A DNA stretch of 51,041 nt from assembly GCA_002734085.1 (NCBI GenBank), contig NVXV01000023.1:1066-52106 (forward strand), in the 5' to 3' direction. Position numbers and translations under genes: made by a program. Shown here piece after piece: positions 33,816 to 42,827 of the stretch (position 1 is the first letter of the stretch; the number at the start of each line of letters is the position of its first letter). The stretch is from Fluviicola sp. Its GTDB lineage: Bacteria; Bacteroidota; Bacteroidia; Flavobacteriales_D; Crocinitomicaceae. The notes below the pieces were generated by a model. The model did not search any database. It worked only from the letters and a program-made list of their open reading frames with translations, and was not told the DNA's origin.

Positions 33816-34378
33816 TTATAGTAGATTGTGGGTACAAATTCATTTATCGTCTCGAAGATCTTGTAGATCAATATGTAGATTATCAAACCATTTCCATATT
33901 TGATTTTGATGTAAGCCAATTGCCTGAAAATGTAAATACCATTATCATATCAAATGCTCAAGTTTCTGTTCATGAAACAAATACAAACAACTACCAAGCT
34001 AAAATCAAACCTATATTTGATTTAAACCTACCTGTTTTGGGAATAGGGTTTGGGCACCACCTACTGGGCTTATGTTTTGATGCTCTGACTGCATACCAGC
34101 CTTATGCAAATGAACTCACAGAGATTGGTATAATTGAGGATACTCCCCTATTCGATAAATTACCTCTAGTTGTCGAGGTCATGCAAGATCATGCAGGAAC
34201 AATATCTATTCCTCCAGATTTCAAATTACTTGCAAGCTCCGACCAATCAATTAATGAAGCAATGCAACATAATACGAAGCCTTTTTATGGCATTCAATTT
34301 ATTCCAGAATTGTCTGGAAACTACGGCGCCACTGTTATTGAAAACTTTGTGAATATTTCTCTAAAGTATAATACTTAA
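33809..34378 (+). CDS. Degenerate class I glutamine amidotransferase-like protein (catalytic Cys and His lost)
   Basis: A 189-residue protein; ATG 33809 (MVVIVDCGYKF) is preferred over TTG 33776. Overall it lines up with the glutaminase subunit of GMP synthase (GuaA-type): VVIVD start, LPVLGIGFGHHLLG in place of LGICLGHQ, a VMQDHAGTISIPPDFKLLASSD segment equivalent to the VxxSHxDE-LP-LA region, EAMQH, and FYGIQFIPEL in place of YGVQFHPE. The nucleophile Cys is Gly and the catalytic His is Ile; the Glu remains. It is thus predicted not to hydrolyse glutamine and may be a regulatory or binding relic. It overlaps the lipoprotein gene and precedes the SpmA/B-like gene by 29 nt. Confidence 0.75.
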   Translation: MVVIVDCGYKFIYRLEDLVDQYVDYQTISIFDFDVSQLPENVNTIIISNAQVSVHETNTNNYQAKIKPIFDLNLPVLGIGFGHHLLGLCFDALTAYQPYANELTEIGIIEDTPLFDKLPLVVEVMQDHAGTISIPPDFKLLASSDQSINEAMQHNTKPFYGIQFIPELSGNYGATVIENFVNISLKYNT

Positions 34379-34407
34379 ATAGCTTATTTTTTTCGAACTT
34401 CGCTGCT

Positions 34408-35646
34408 ATGTTATTGAACCGTCTTTGGATAGGATTATTTTCTATAGCCATGATTATGGGTCTTGTAAAGCTCATCTTTTTGGGTGATTTAGTCGTATTC
34501 AAAGATATTGTTGATGCCTTATTTAGTAGTGCAAAAGGAGCTTTTGAAATTGCACTCTATTTAACGGGAGCTCTTTGTTTATGGATGGGCATCATGCAAA
34601 TTGGTGAAAAAGGAGGGGCTGTACAATTATTGACAAAAGCTTTCGCTCCCCTCTTCTCGAAAATTTTTCCCGATATTCCTAAGAATCATCCCGCCCAAGG
34701 TTCAATAATGATGAACTTTAGTGCCAACATGCTTGGGCTTGACAATGCTGCAACTCCTCTTGGCTTGAAAGCGATGAATCAATTGCAAGAAATAAATGAA
34801 GACAAAGACACAGCTTCCAATGCTCAGATAATGTTTTTGGTATTAAATACATCAGGACTTACCATTATACCTGTTAGTATTTTAGCCTACAGAACAGGAG
34901 CTGGATCTATTTCTCCATCCGAAGTTTTCCTGCCAATACTTTTTACAACATTTTTCGCCTCACTTATTGGTCTAATTCTGGTTTCAATCAAGCAAAAAAT
35001 AAACTTATTCAATCGAGTTGTACTAACCTATATTGGTTCAATTACGCTTTTTATTGTCGGGTTATTAGTTTGGTTAACAAATCAACCAGATTACATAGAA
35101 CCTGTTTCAAATATTGGTGGTAATATATTGCTGTTTTCTGTAATTATTCTTTTTATTTTTCTCGGTGTTCGAAAAAAAGTTAATGTCTACGAATGCTTTA
35201 TTGACGGTGCAAAAGGAGGCTTCGATATTGCAATAAAAATTGTTCCCTACCTCGTTGCAATCCTTGTTGCTGTTGCTGTATTTAGAGCTTCTGGAGCTAT
35301 GGAGCTACTTTTTCACGGGTTAAAACAAGTATTGATTTACATCGGTGTAACTGCTACTGAATTTGTTGACGCACTTCCAACTGCATTTATGAAGCCGTTC
35401 AGCGGAAGTGCAGCAAGAGGAATGATGCTTGAAACATTTGATGTTCATGGTGTGGATTCTTTTGTTGGAAAAATGGCGGCAACATTCCAGGGTTCCACAG
35501 AAACTACGTTCTACGTTTTGGCGGTTTATTTCGGATCTGTTGGAATTAAAAAAACCAGGTACGCGGCTGGAGTTGGACTTCTTGCAGATTTAGCAGGAAT
35601 AATTGCTGCAATATTTATTTCTTATTTATTTTACGATAATCTATAA
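34408..35646 (+). CDS. SpmA/SpmB-like membrane protein with two Gate domains
   Basis: A 412-residue multi-pass protein formed by two nucleoside-recognition (Gate) domains: the first (about 40-150) with NFSANMLGLDNAATPLGLKAM, the second (about 265-400) with GGFDIAIKIVPYLVAILVAV and FMKPFSGSAARGMM. This is the fusion of spore-maturation proteins SpmA and SpmB seen in non-sporulating Bacteroidota. Substrate unknown. The next gene starts 2 nt later. Confidence 0.88.
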   Translation: MLLNRLWIGLFSIAMIMGLVKLIFLGDLVVFKDIVDALFSSAKGAFEIALYLTGALCLWMGIMQIGEKGGAVQLLTKAFAPLFSKIFPDIPKNHPAQGSIMMNFSANMLGLDNAATPLGLKAMNQLQEINEDKDTASNAQIMFLVLNTSGLTIIPVSILAYRTGAGSISPSEVFLPILFTTFFASLIGLILVSIKQKINLFNRVVLTYIGSITLFIVGLLVWLTNQPDYIEPVSNIGGNILLFSVIILFIFLGVRKKVNVYECFIDGAKGGFDIAIKIVPYLVAILVAVAVFRASGAMELLFHGLKQVLIYIGVTATEFVDALPTAFMKPFSGSAARGMMLETFDVHGVDSFVGKMAATFQGSTETTFYVLAVYFGSVGIKKTRYAAGVGLLADLAGIIAAIFISYLFYDNL

Positions 35647-35648
35647 AT

Positions 35649-36233
35649 ATGAAATTAAAAATAGATAAGGAAAAAATAAACAAACTTTCCCCAGAGGACG
35701 CTATTCCTTTATTTGTAAAGATAAGTAGATTAATTTTTGGAAAGAAAAAGCCAGATGGCTTTACTCGTATCATTTTTTCAATAAACCTTTTTTCCTGGTT
35801 CTTACTTTTCATGTGGAACATGATCAGCTATTTTGTACTTCTATCGTCAGATATTATAAAAGAGAATAAAGGATTTTCCGTGAATGCTATTATTCGAAGA
35901 AACGGTCAAAAACTTGGATTTAATGGTCAAGATTTTCTTGATGCTATCACTCAATTTTACTTTTTAAATAACTTTATTTGGATTATCATCTTCATTGGTC
36001 TCATTTTAATGTATCGTAAAAAAGCTTTTTATCCCTTCCTACTTCTTGGTGGGTTGGCAATCCACTTTTCGTTGATGTTTTTCACTCTTGGACTTCAATA
36101 CTTCCTTGAGGACGTTTCATTTTTTGATAAAATTTTATACGCTGTAATAATCGTCCTTACGATTATTCATTCCTTCTTAATGAAAAAGGAAATTCATGAT
36201 AGAGAAGCTGAAGAACGTGAACTTCAACTCTAG
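35649..36233 (+). CDS. Membrane protein, unknown function
   Basis: A 194-residue protein with four hydrophobic helices (INLFSWFLLFMWNMISYFVLL, IIIFIGLILMY, FLLLGGLAIHFSLMFFTL, LYAVIIVLTIIHSFLM) between a charged N-terminus and an acidic tail (DREAEEREL). It is 2 nt after the SpmA/B-like gene and probably co-transcribed. Its 3' end overlaps the convergent B12-binding protein gene by 4 nt. No family is recognised. Confidence 0.75.
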   Translation: MKLKIDKEKINKLSPEDAIPLFVKISRLIFGKKKPDGFTRIIFSINLFSWFLLFMWNMISYFVLLSSDIIKENKGFSVNAIIRRNGQKLGFNGQDFLDAITQFYFLNNFIWIIIFIGLILMYRKKAFYPFLLLGGLAIHFSLMFFTLGLQYFLEDVSFFDKILYAVIIVLTIIHSFLMKKEIHDREAEERELQL

Positions 36234-37342
36234 TCTAGTCTATTATAAAAAGAGAGAGTCTTACTTTTAAATTCGTTTGGATAGGCAATTTTACAAATAT
36301 CCTGAAGTAAAAGGTGTGGACGAATAGCAGATTGCTCCCAAAAACAGTTCACTTCGTGATAATAACTGTAAACTTCATTTTCTTGTAAGGAACGTAGTAA
36401 TCTAAAACGATTATTCATCTCCAGAACTTTGTCTTTGTTCTGGGCTGCAACATTCAACCAAATACCTGTCTCCCTATTGTCCGATATAACCTCTTCTAAT
36501 GTTAATGAAATACTCCCAGTCCCTTTCGTTTCATCATACTTATATTTGATGTTAGCATCTTCTAAAATTTTAGCCATATAACTTCCTCCAGCAGGCGCAT
36601 TAAAGACATCTCCATACAAAGTCCCAACCAAAACTATTTCTTTAGACGAGTATTCTGCTACCTCTTCCACTAAATTTAGATATGTCGTTTCAATGTTATT
36701 GAACAATTTTTCAGCCTTTTCACGCTTATTAAATAACACACCAAATACTTTTAACCATTCAGCCCTTCCCAAAGGATGTGTTTCTTTCCAATCGTAATTA
36801 GTGAAAGTTTTAATTCCAGCAGAATGTAGCTTTTTAAGTATCGGAGCCTTCGTATCAAACCCGGAGTAGATCACAATGTCTGGATTAACATCAATATACC
36901 CTTCAATATCTGTCATTCCAATATCACCGATTGATCTTAATGAGCCTTCCCTGATTCGATCTTTTAATTTAGAAGAGCATAAATATTTATCATCAGAAAT
37001 CCCAACTATTTTCTCTAGCAAATCTAGTTCTTCAAGCATACCAATGTGCGTAGCTGATAAAGCCACTACTCTGTTCAGCTCCGACATTATCTCAACGCTA
37101 TTTTCATCAGCTGATTCTCCAATAGTATATCTGAACTCTACTTCCTTTTTTTGAGTATTTAGAATTTGAATTTCAGTGCTGCCTTCGTGTTCTATTATTC
37201 TAAATGCCTCGGCATATTGATTTTTTAATGTGTCTGCTTTTTCAATAAAATCAGGAGAATCTACAGTAGAAATAGGTTTGCTCTTCTCTCCAGAACAAGA
37301 AAAAAGAAATAGAATTATCGAGAACACAATGAGTCTACCCAT
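36230..37342 (-). CDS. BtuF-like periplasmic cobalamin-binding lipoprotein
   Basis: A 370-residue lipoprotein (MGRLIVFSIILFLFSC). The class III solute-binding fold is seen as two lobes with a long helix between: VALSATHIGMLEELDLLEKIVGISD, NPDIVIYSG, LKKLHSAGIKTF and AENLF-like helices, and PAGGSYMAKILEDANI. Family members bind cobalamin, haem or ferric siderophores. Placement next to a cobalamin riboswitch, BtuB-, BtuG- and BtuH-like genes points to B12. The matching BtuC permease and BtuD ATPase are not in the window. It is divergent from the riboswitch and is not itself led by it. Confidence 0.8.
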   Translation of the reverse strand: MGRLIVFSIILFLFSCSGEKSKPISTVDSPDFIEKADTLKNQYAEAFRIIEHEGSTEIQILNTQKKEVEFRYTIGESADENSVEIMSELNRVVALSATHIGMLEELDLLEKIVGISDDKYLCSSKLKDRIREGSLRSIGDIGMTDIEGYIDVNPDIVIYSGFDTKAPILKKLHSAGIKTFTNYDWKETHPLGRAEWLKVFGVLFNKREKAEKLFNNIETTYLNLVEEVAEYSSKEIVLVGTLYGDVFNAPAGGSYMAKILEDANIKYKYDETKGTGSISLTLEEVISDNRETGIWLNVAAQNKDKVLEMNNRFRLLRSLQENEVYSYYHEVNCFWEQSAIRPHLLLQDICKIAYPNEFKSKTLSFYNRLD

Positions 37343-37382
37343 AATTACAAAGATGTAAATTATGCTGAAATATAAACATCAT

Positions 37383-37412
37383 TTGTATTTAAAAAAAATC
37401 CCATTACCTTTG
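37383..37412 (+). promoter_or_regulatory. Promoter of the riboswitch-led B12 operon
   Basis: TTG (37383-37385), a 19-nt spacer and TACCTTTG (37405-37412) form a consensus Bacteroidota promoter. The predicted start lies at about 37418, directly before the aptamer. Confidence 0.75.
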
Positions 37413-37419
37413 CTTCACG

Positions 37420-37600
37420 TTTTAGGTGATTTGTGTTATACACATTTCTTAAAAAGGAATCTTGTGAAAATCAAGAACTGTATCTGCAGCTGTAAGCTCT
37501 AACAGTTTTTCTCATGATGCCACTGTTGGTCTCCAGACTAATGGGAAGGTGAGAAAAATACGGAGTAAGTCAGAATACTTGCCATAAGCGCGTTAAAGAA
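37420..37600 (+). promoter_or_regulatory. Cobalamin (B12) riboswitch
   Basis: The leader between 37343 and 37719 holds a cobalamin aptamer. Conserved blocks in order: AGGAATCTTGTGAAAATCAAG-like P3-P4 region (37455-37476), CTGCAGCTGTAAGCTC (37483-37498), ATGCCACTG (37517-37525), GGGAAGGTGAG (37542-37552) and the B12 box AAGTCAGAATACTTGCC (37567-37583). With adenosyl- or methylcobalamin bound, such elements usually repress downstream expression; here the operon would open when B12 is scarce. The limits are approximate. Nothing else is seen in the remaining leader up to the ATG at 37720, apart from T/A-rich sequence. Confidence 0.88.
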
Positions 37601-37719
37601 GACTTCAGATTAAAGTCAGTCTTATCATTTCTTGATATTTCTAATTTGAAAGGGATTATACATCTCTTCTGTTGTCTTCATTTTTTTATTAATTGTTTAA
37701 CTCATTTAAAATTAAAAAA

Positions 37720-38697
37720 ATGAAGAGATTTTACATTTTGGCAAGTGCGCTACTTGCTGTAACTAACTTAAAAGCGCAGTTTACAACTGTTGATTTTGAA
37801 GATTTGACACTTCCAGCTGTTGACACATTTTATAACGGTGCAGATGGAGCGGGACAATTCACTTCAAACAGTGCAGTATTTGGAAATTCCTTTGAAGATT
37901 TTGGAACTTATATTGTTTGGAGTGGTTTTGCTTATTCCAATATGACAGACAATACTACTGCAGGATTTGGCAATCAATATAGTTCTTTTGCGGGTGTCGG
38001 AGCCGATAATTCAGAAAACTACGCAGTATACAATTCTGGCGACACTTTATACCTTCCTGGTAGTTCTAATTTTGGTAATGTTTCAATCGTAAATACTACT
38101 TATACGGGAATCTCAATGCGAGATGGAGATCAATTTGCTAAGCAGTTTGGAAGTCCACTTGATGCGAATGGTGATCCTGATGGAACGAATGGTGAGGATT
38201 ATTTCTATGTTACAGTATATGGTTGGGATGATAATGATGTATTAGTCGATTCATCAGAAATCTATTTGGCTGATTATAGATCAGCAGATGCGAATGACCA
38301 CTATATTTTAGAGGAGTGGACTGAATTCAACCTTTCGTCACTTGATGGATCCTCTTACTTAACATTTGGATTTACTTCTTCTGATGTTGGTCAATGGGGA
38401 ATAAACACACCGCTTTACTTTGCAATGGATAATCTAGAATATCAAGCGGCTGATGCTAGTCTAGCAGAAAATGAGATTGATTTTTCTGTGTACCCAAATC
38501 CTGTAAATGATAAGCTTACAATTGATAGCAAGGCAGGAATTATTAAACTAATTGATTTAAATGGTAAAGTTGTTTTTATGAAAAATCACAATGCCATTTC
38601 AACTATTGAGGTTAGTACTCTCCCGAAAGGATTGTATCTAATTCATCTTCAAACAGACAATCAAATCACGACAAAGAAAATCGTAATTACTAAATAA
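37720..38697 (+). CDS. DUF4465 (BtuH-like) T9SS-exported B12-binding protein
   Basis: A 325-residue protein; ATG 37720 is preferred over TTG 37693. Signal peptide MKRFYILASALLAVTNLKAQ. The body has DUF4465 features: DFEDLTLP, FGTYIVWSGFAYSN, GFGNQYSS, YAVYNS, then the sugar-binding-like beta-sandwich VTVYGWDDND and WTEFNLSSL. BtuH, a surface vitamin B12-binding protein of gut Bacteroides, belongs to DUF4465, and riboswitch control supports the same role here. The C-terminus (VYPNPVNDKLTID ... GLYLIHLQTD) is a Por sorting domain, so the protein is exported by T9SS rather than anchored by a lipid as in Bacteroides. The next gene begins 1 nt after the stop. Confidence 0.85.
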   Translation: MKRFYILASALLAVTNLKAQFTTVDFEDLTLPAVDTFYNGADGAGQFTSNSAVFGNSFEDFGTYIVWSGFAYSNMTDNTTAGFGNQYSSFAGVGADNSENYAVYNSGDTLYLPGSSNFGNVSIVNTTYTGISMRDGDQFAKQFGSPLDANGDPDGTNGEDYFYVTVYGWDDNDVLVDSSEIYLADYRSADANDHYILEEWTEFNLSSLDGSSYLTFGFTSSDVGQWGINTPLYFAMDNLEYQAADASLAENEIDFSVYPNPVNDKLTIDSKAGIIKLIDLNGKVVFMKNHNAISTIEVSTLPKGLYLIHLQTDNQITTKKIVITK

Positions 38698-38698
38698 A

Positions 38699-40744
38699 AT
38701 GTTAAACACACTTCTCATCCTGAGCAAAAATTGTTTCAGCCAATTCTCATTTATTCTTAGATCGATTGAGGAGAAGAAGTGTGCTTTTTTCATTCTTTTG
38801 TTCTTTTCACTTTTTCCTTTTGCCTTTTTAAGTCAAGAAGTAAAAGAGTTTGAAGGTGTAGAAGTATTAGGAAGCTATAAAAAACTATTGCCTAGTACAA
38901 CTATAAATAAAGAAGATATTGATGAACTTTCCCCTCACGATCTAGGTCACCTCCTTCAACGTGTCTCTGGTATTTCGATGCGCTCTTATGGCGGTTTAGG
39001 TGGAATGAAAACAATTTCACTGAGAGGTTTAGGAGGAGAACACACTAAATTATTGGTGAACGACCTGCCCAATTCCAATGTCCAAAATGGCCAAACAGAT
39101 TTCGGTTTAATTCAAATTGATAACATAGAAGAAGTTTCTGTCCATATTGGTGAAAGTGAAAATCTGGCTCCCGTTTCTGCTCAAGTATTTGGCAGTGTCA
39201 TATCACTCCAAACATTTGAAAATACTTTTTCAAATAAAAAAGTGAGTGCCAACGCGAGTACAACATTAGGAAGTTTTGGGCAAAAAGAAGCTTATCTAGC
39301 TGCTAAAAAGGGAGGCGAATCTAATTTCATTAGTGTTTCAGGAAAATACCGGCAGGTGGATGGTGATTATCCATACCGCATAGAAATAGGCAATACTGAA
39401 TTGAGAGAAACAAGAAGAAATAACAGTTTTGAAGAATACTTTATAAATCTAGGGACTGGATTCAAATGGCGTAGAGACTCTACCAACGGAGGTCAAAATA
39501 TTTTTAAGTTATTTGCCAATATAAACGGTTCAAACAAACTACTTCCTGGTGCTGTGATTTTGTATAATGATTACGCAGATGAAAAACTGGAGACACAAAA
39601 TTTTAATGTCGGTGGAAACTATTCATTTTATCAGGAACATTTCAAATTAAAAGCTTTTGCTATCTATCAAAACAAACACTTAAGATATTTCGATCCAAGC
39701 TATTTCAATTTAGATGGATTTATAGACAATCAATATAATACATCTATTCTGAAAGGAGGGATTAATGTTTCTTATAAGATCAAGTCTTTTTCACTAACAC
39801 TTGGTACAGATGCTGAAAATAGTAGTTTGATTAGCAATAGAGAAAACCTTGGGATGCCTGAGCGATTTTCAAGTACTAGCATGATTAAAGTTAATTATAC
39901 GCATCCTGCTATAGAAATTTTTGGCGCGATATTCAATCAATACTATGCAGACAAAAACAAAGAAAGTGAGCATCGAAATGAGTACAATAAAATTAATGCT
40001 CAGGTTGGTGTTTGTAGTGGCAAGAAAGTTTCTAAATCTTTTTCCTTTTTTGTCTGGTTTAAACAATCCATGCGACCTCCTAGTTTTAATGAACTATATT
40101 ACAATCAAATTGGAAACACTTCACTTAACCCAGAAGATGCTTTACAGCTAAATATTGGTGCTACTTTTAATAAAACTATTAGCAATACAAGCATTGGTAT
40201 TCGTTCTAATATTTATAATAATTATATCGATAATAAAATATTGGCATTACCTACTAAAAACTTATTTGTTTGGTCCATTTCAAATATTGGTAAAGTACAT
40301 GTTTTAGGAGGTGATTTTGAGGTCAGTTTAATTCATAAGATCAACAAAAAACTCTCAGCTAAAGTAAGTGGGAATTTCACATATCAAGAGGTGACAGATA
40401 GAACTGACAAGGAAAGCCCTACTTATAATCATCAATTAGCATATACTCCTAAAATTACTTCATCAGGCAGGCTTGCTATTAATTATAAGGCTTTGTCATT
40501 TTACTCATCAATATTTTATGTCGGTGACAGATACAGTTTAAACCAGAACACTCCCTCCAATTTAGTCGACGCTTTTAAGCTAATTGATTGTTCTGCTAGT
40601 TATAAGTTTAAAATAAAAGGAAAACATACACTAAAAACCCAGGTTGGAATTAAAAATATATTCGACACCTCTTACAGTTACATTAGATATTTTGTGATGC
40701 CAGGTAGAAATTACTTTATAAAACTAGCTTATGAATTCAATTAA
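38699..40744 (+). CDS. btuB: TonB-dependent outer-membrane receptor, BtuB-like
   Basis: A 681-residue receptor. The N-terminus has an unusually long lead before the hydrophobic stretch (FFILLFFSLFPFAFLSQ), so a later internal start is possible. The plug domain (about 50-170) includes LGHLLQRVSGISMRSYGGLGG and ISLRGLGGEHTKLLVNDLPN. The remaining 500 residues form the 22-strand barrel, ending in AYEFN. No CarboxypepD-type extension is present, as usual for BtuB. Its place under the B12 riboswitch, with BtuH-like and BtuG-like neighbours, indicates B12 import. It overlaps the next gene by 14 nt. Confidence 0.87.
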   Translation: MLNTLLILSKNCFSQFSFILRSIEEKKCAFFILLFFSLFPFAFLSQEVKEFEGVEVLGSYKKLLPSTTINKEDIDELSPHDLGHLLQRVSGISMRSYGGLGGMKTISLRGLGGEHTKLLVNDLPNSNVQNGQTDFGLIQIDNIEEVSVHIGESENLAPVSAQVFGSVISLQTFENTFSNKKVSANASTTLGSFGQKEAYLAAKKGGESNFISVSGKYRQVDGDYPYRIEIGNTELRETRRNNSFEEYFINLGTGFKWRRDSTNGGQNIFKLFANINGSNKLLPGAVILYNDYADEKLETQNFNVGGNYSFYQEHFKLKAFAIYQNKHLRYFDPSYFNLDGFIDNQYNTSILKGGINVSYKIKSFSLTLGTDAENSSLISNRENLGMPERFSSTSMIKVNYTHPAIEIFGAIFNQYYADKNKESEHRNEYNKINAQVGVCSGKKVSKSFSFFVWFKQSMRPPSFNELYYNQIGNTSLNPEDALQLNIGATFNKTISNTSIGIRSNIYNNYIDNKILALPTKNLFVWSISNIGKVHVLGGDFEVSLIHKINKKLSAKVSGNFTYQEVTDRTDKESPTYNHQLAYTPKITSSGRLAINYKALSFYSSIFYVGDRYSLNQNTPSNLVDAFKLIDCSASYKFKIKGKHTLKTQVGIKNIFDTSYSYIRYFVMPGRNYFIKLAYEFN

Positions 40745-41783
40745 ATATATTCTCATAATTTTATTATTTGTCAGTTGTAAGAAAGATAAAATCGACCCCG
40801 ACAATGATCTTCCAGAAAATTACAGTAATGGGATACTTGTCTTAAATGAAGGACTTTTTCAGCAAAACAATTCTACTTTATCCTGGATTGATCTAAATAC
40901 AAATGATGTCAAACAAAATGTATTTCTAAATACAAATAATCGCCTTTTGGGTGACACTGGGAATGATTTACAACGTTACGGAAGTAAAATATACGTTGTA
41001 GTAAATTCATCGAGTACAATAGAAGTTTTAGATGCCACTACTTTAAATAGCATCAAACAAATTCAGTTAAATTTTCAAGCTCAAGGACAACAGCCAAGAC
41101 GAATAACTTTTTGGAGTAATAAAGCATACGTCTCAAGTTATGACGGTTATGTAAATATTATAGACACCAACTCTCTGGATGTCGTTAATCGTATTCAAGT
41201 TGGACAGAATCCTGAAGGACTTGCAGTATTAAATGACCATTTGTTTGTAGCAAACTCCGGAGGGTTAAGTTTTCCGAACGTCGATTCAACTGTTTTTCAA
41301 ATCGATTTGACAACAAATCAAATTCTTGACACATTTGTGGTTGGTGAAAATCCTGGTGATGTAATCTCTGATGGAAACCAAAACATTTACGTGGTTAAAA
41401 GAGGTGATTATAATGTAGATCCTTCTGAGATGATTAAGGTAAATGTGAATACAGGGACCGTTGAGAACACCTCCTTACCTGCCTCTTCATTATCAAAAAG
41501 CGGAAATTCACTTTACATTTCTTATTATAACTATAATACGAACAATTCAAGTGTTGCAATATATGATTTAAACACAGAGGCAGTTATTAATTCCAACATA
41601 ATAGGAAACAATGATATCACTACTTTATATGGCTCCTATTCTTTTCAAGGCAATCAAGTCATCTGTTTAGATGCTATGAACTTTACAAATACGGGTTACT
41701 TGAAAATCTTTGATTACTCAGGGAGTTTTCTTTCTTCATTCGAGGTTGGTTTAAACCCAAATAAAATTATAATTTATGAATAA
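40731..41783 (+). CDS. btuG: BtuG-like surface beta-propeller lipoprotein
   Basis: A 350-residue lipoprotein (IKYILIILLFVSC, Cys at about 16). The body is a seven-bladed YncE/DUF5074-type propeller: ILVLNEGLF, YGSKIYVVVNSS, IEVLDATTL, AYVSSYDGYVNIIDTNSLD, LFVANSGG, IYVVKRGDY. In Bacteroides BtuG sits on top of BtuB and captures B12 with very high affinity. Gene order and overlap with btuB (14 nt) and with the next gene (8 nt) match that role. Confidence 0.85.
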   Translation: MNSIKYILIILLFVSCKKDKIDPDNDLPENYSNGILVLNEGLFQQNNSTLSWIDLNTNDVKQNVFLNTNNRLLGDTGNDLQRYGSKIYVVVNSSSTIEVLDATTLNSIKQIQLNFQAQGQQPRRITFWSNKAYVSSYDGYVNIIDTNSLDVVNRIQVGQNPEGLAVLNDHLFVANSGGLSFPNVDSTVFQIDLTTNQILDTFVVGENPGDVISDGNQNIYVVKRGDYNVDPSEMIKVNVNTGTVENTSLPASSLSKSGNSLYISYYNYNTNNSSVAIYDLNTEAVINSNIIGNNDITTLYGSYSFQGNQVICLDAMNFTNTGYLKIFDYSGSFLSSFEVGLNPNKIIIYE

Positions 41784-42768
41784 GCTAGCAATAATTGTGT
41801 TTTTAATACCAACAGTTTGTTTTTCCCAGAGCTATGCTCCACCTGCAGGACAACAAGGGACAACCGCTATAGATAAAGACAGTCCGTTATTCACCTCGTG
41901 GGCTACCGGCATATCAGTTGAACGCGGATTTGTCAATATTGAAGATACAACAATCGAGGCGCTTGGGTCAAATCGCACAACTTTTGGAGATCCACAGAAT
42001 GCACTTGGAGCATCTACAGGAGATCCAGGTGACATTGTTTCTTTGGGTGATTCTGGAATAGCTATTCTTACTTTTGAGCAACCAATTATAAACGGTCCAA
42101 GCTTCGATTTTGCTGTATTTGAAAATAGCTTTAGCGATGATTACTTGGAATTTGCTCATGTAGAAGTCAGTTCTGACGGAATAAATTATGTGAGATTTCC
42201 TTCTCATTCTGAGGTTCAGTCAGACGTTCAAATTCATGGGTTTGGTTTAACAGATACTCGACGTATTTATAATCTTGCAGGTAAATATCGTGGTGGTTAC
42301 GGAACTCCTTTCGATTTAGATGAAATCAAAGATAGTATTGACATTGATGTAAATAAGATTACACATGTAAAAATCATTGATGTAATTGGAAGTGTTGGTG
42401 AAAGTGGTACTTTCGACAGTTTCGGGAATAAAATTAATGAGCCTTTCTCTACTCCTTATGAGTCGGGAGGATTTGATCTAGAAGCTGTAGGGGTAATAAA
42501 TGAATGGGTTAACACCATTGATTATGAGAGTAATACTTTAGAGTTTACGGTATATCCTAATCCTAGCGATGGACTCATAAAGATCAAAACAAGTAATGTC
42601 CAATCATGTAAAATCGTAATTACGAATAGTATGGGACAGATTATTTTTCAGAACAATTACAACAACCAAAAAATAATAAATAATGTACCTCAACTTAACT
42701 CTGGATTTTACACCGTAATATTATCAAATAAATTCACCCAAAAACAGCAGTTTATTACAGTGAAATAG
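41776..42768 (+). CDS. T9SS-exported surface protein of the B12 operon
   Basis: A 330-residue protein. Signal peptide NKLAIIVFLIPTVCFSQ. The body has a conserved-looking pattern seen in proteins encoded beside btuB in several Bacteroidota and Chlorobi: PPAGQQGTTAIDKDS, LGASTGDPGDIVSLGD, FAVFENSF, EFAHVEVSSDG and HVKIIDVIGS. A Por sorting domain closes it (VYPNPSDGLIKIKTS ... SGFYTVILSN). Probably another surface B12-handling protein, but its biochemistry is unknown. The ATG overlaps the BtuG-like gene by 8 nt. It is the last gene under the riboswitch. Confidence 0.75.
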   Translation: MNKLAIIVFLIPTVCFSQSYAPPAGQQGTTAIDKDSPLFTSWATGISVERGFVNIEDTTIEALGSNRTTFGDPQNALGASTGDPGDIVSLGDSGIAILTFEQPIINGPSFDFAVFENSFSDDYLEFAHVEVSSDGINYVRFPSHSEVQSDVQIHGFGLTDTRRIYNLAGKYRGGYGTPFDLDEIKDSIDIDVNKITHVKIIDVIGSVGESGTFDSFGNKINEPFSTPYESGGFDLEAVGVINEWVNTIDYESNTLEFTVYPNPSDGLIKIKTSNVQSCKIVITNSMGQIIFQNNYNNQKIINNVPQLNSGFYTVILSNKFTQKQQFITVK

Positions 42769-42776
42769 TAACTTTG
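42769..42776 (+). promoter_or_regulatory. -7 box before the SBBP-repeat protein gene
   Basis: TAACTTTG fits TAnnTTTG and begins at the end of the B12 operon, 51 nt before ATG 42828. It suggests separate expression of the following surface-protein genes. No -33 TTG is seen. Confidence 0.4.
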
Positions 42777-42827
42777 TGAATTCAACGATTTCTTGATTTT
42801 TAATTAAAATTGTTGTATATTTATTTT

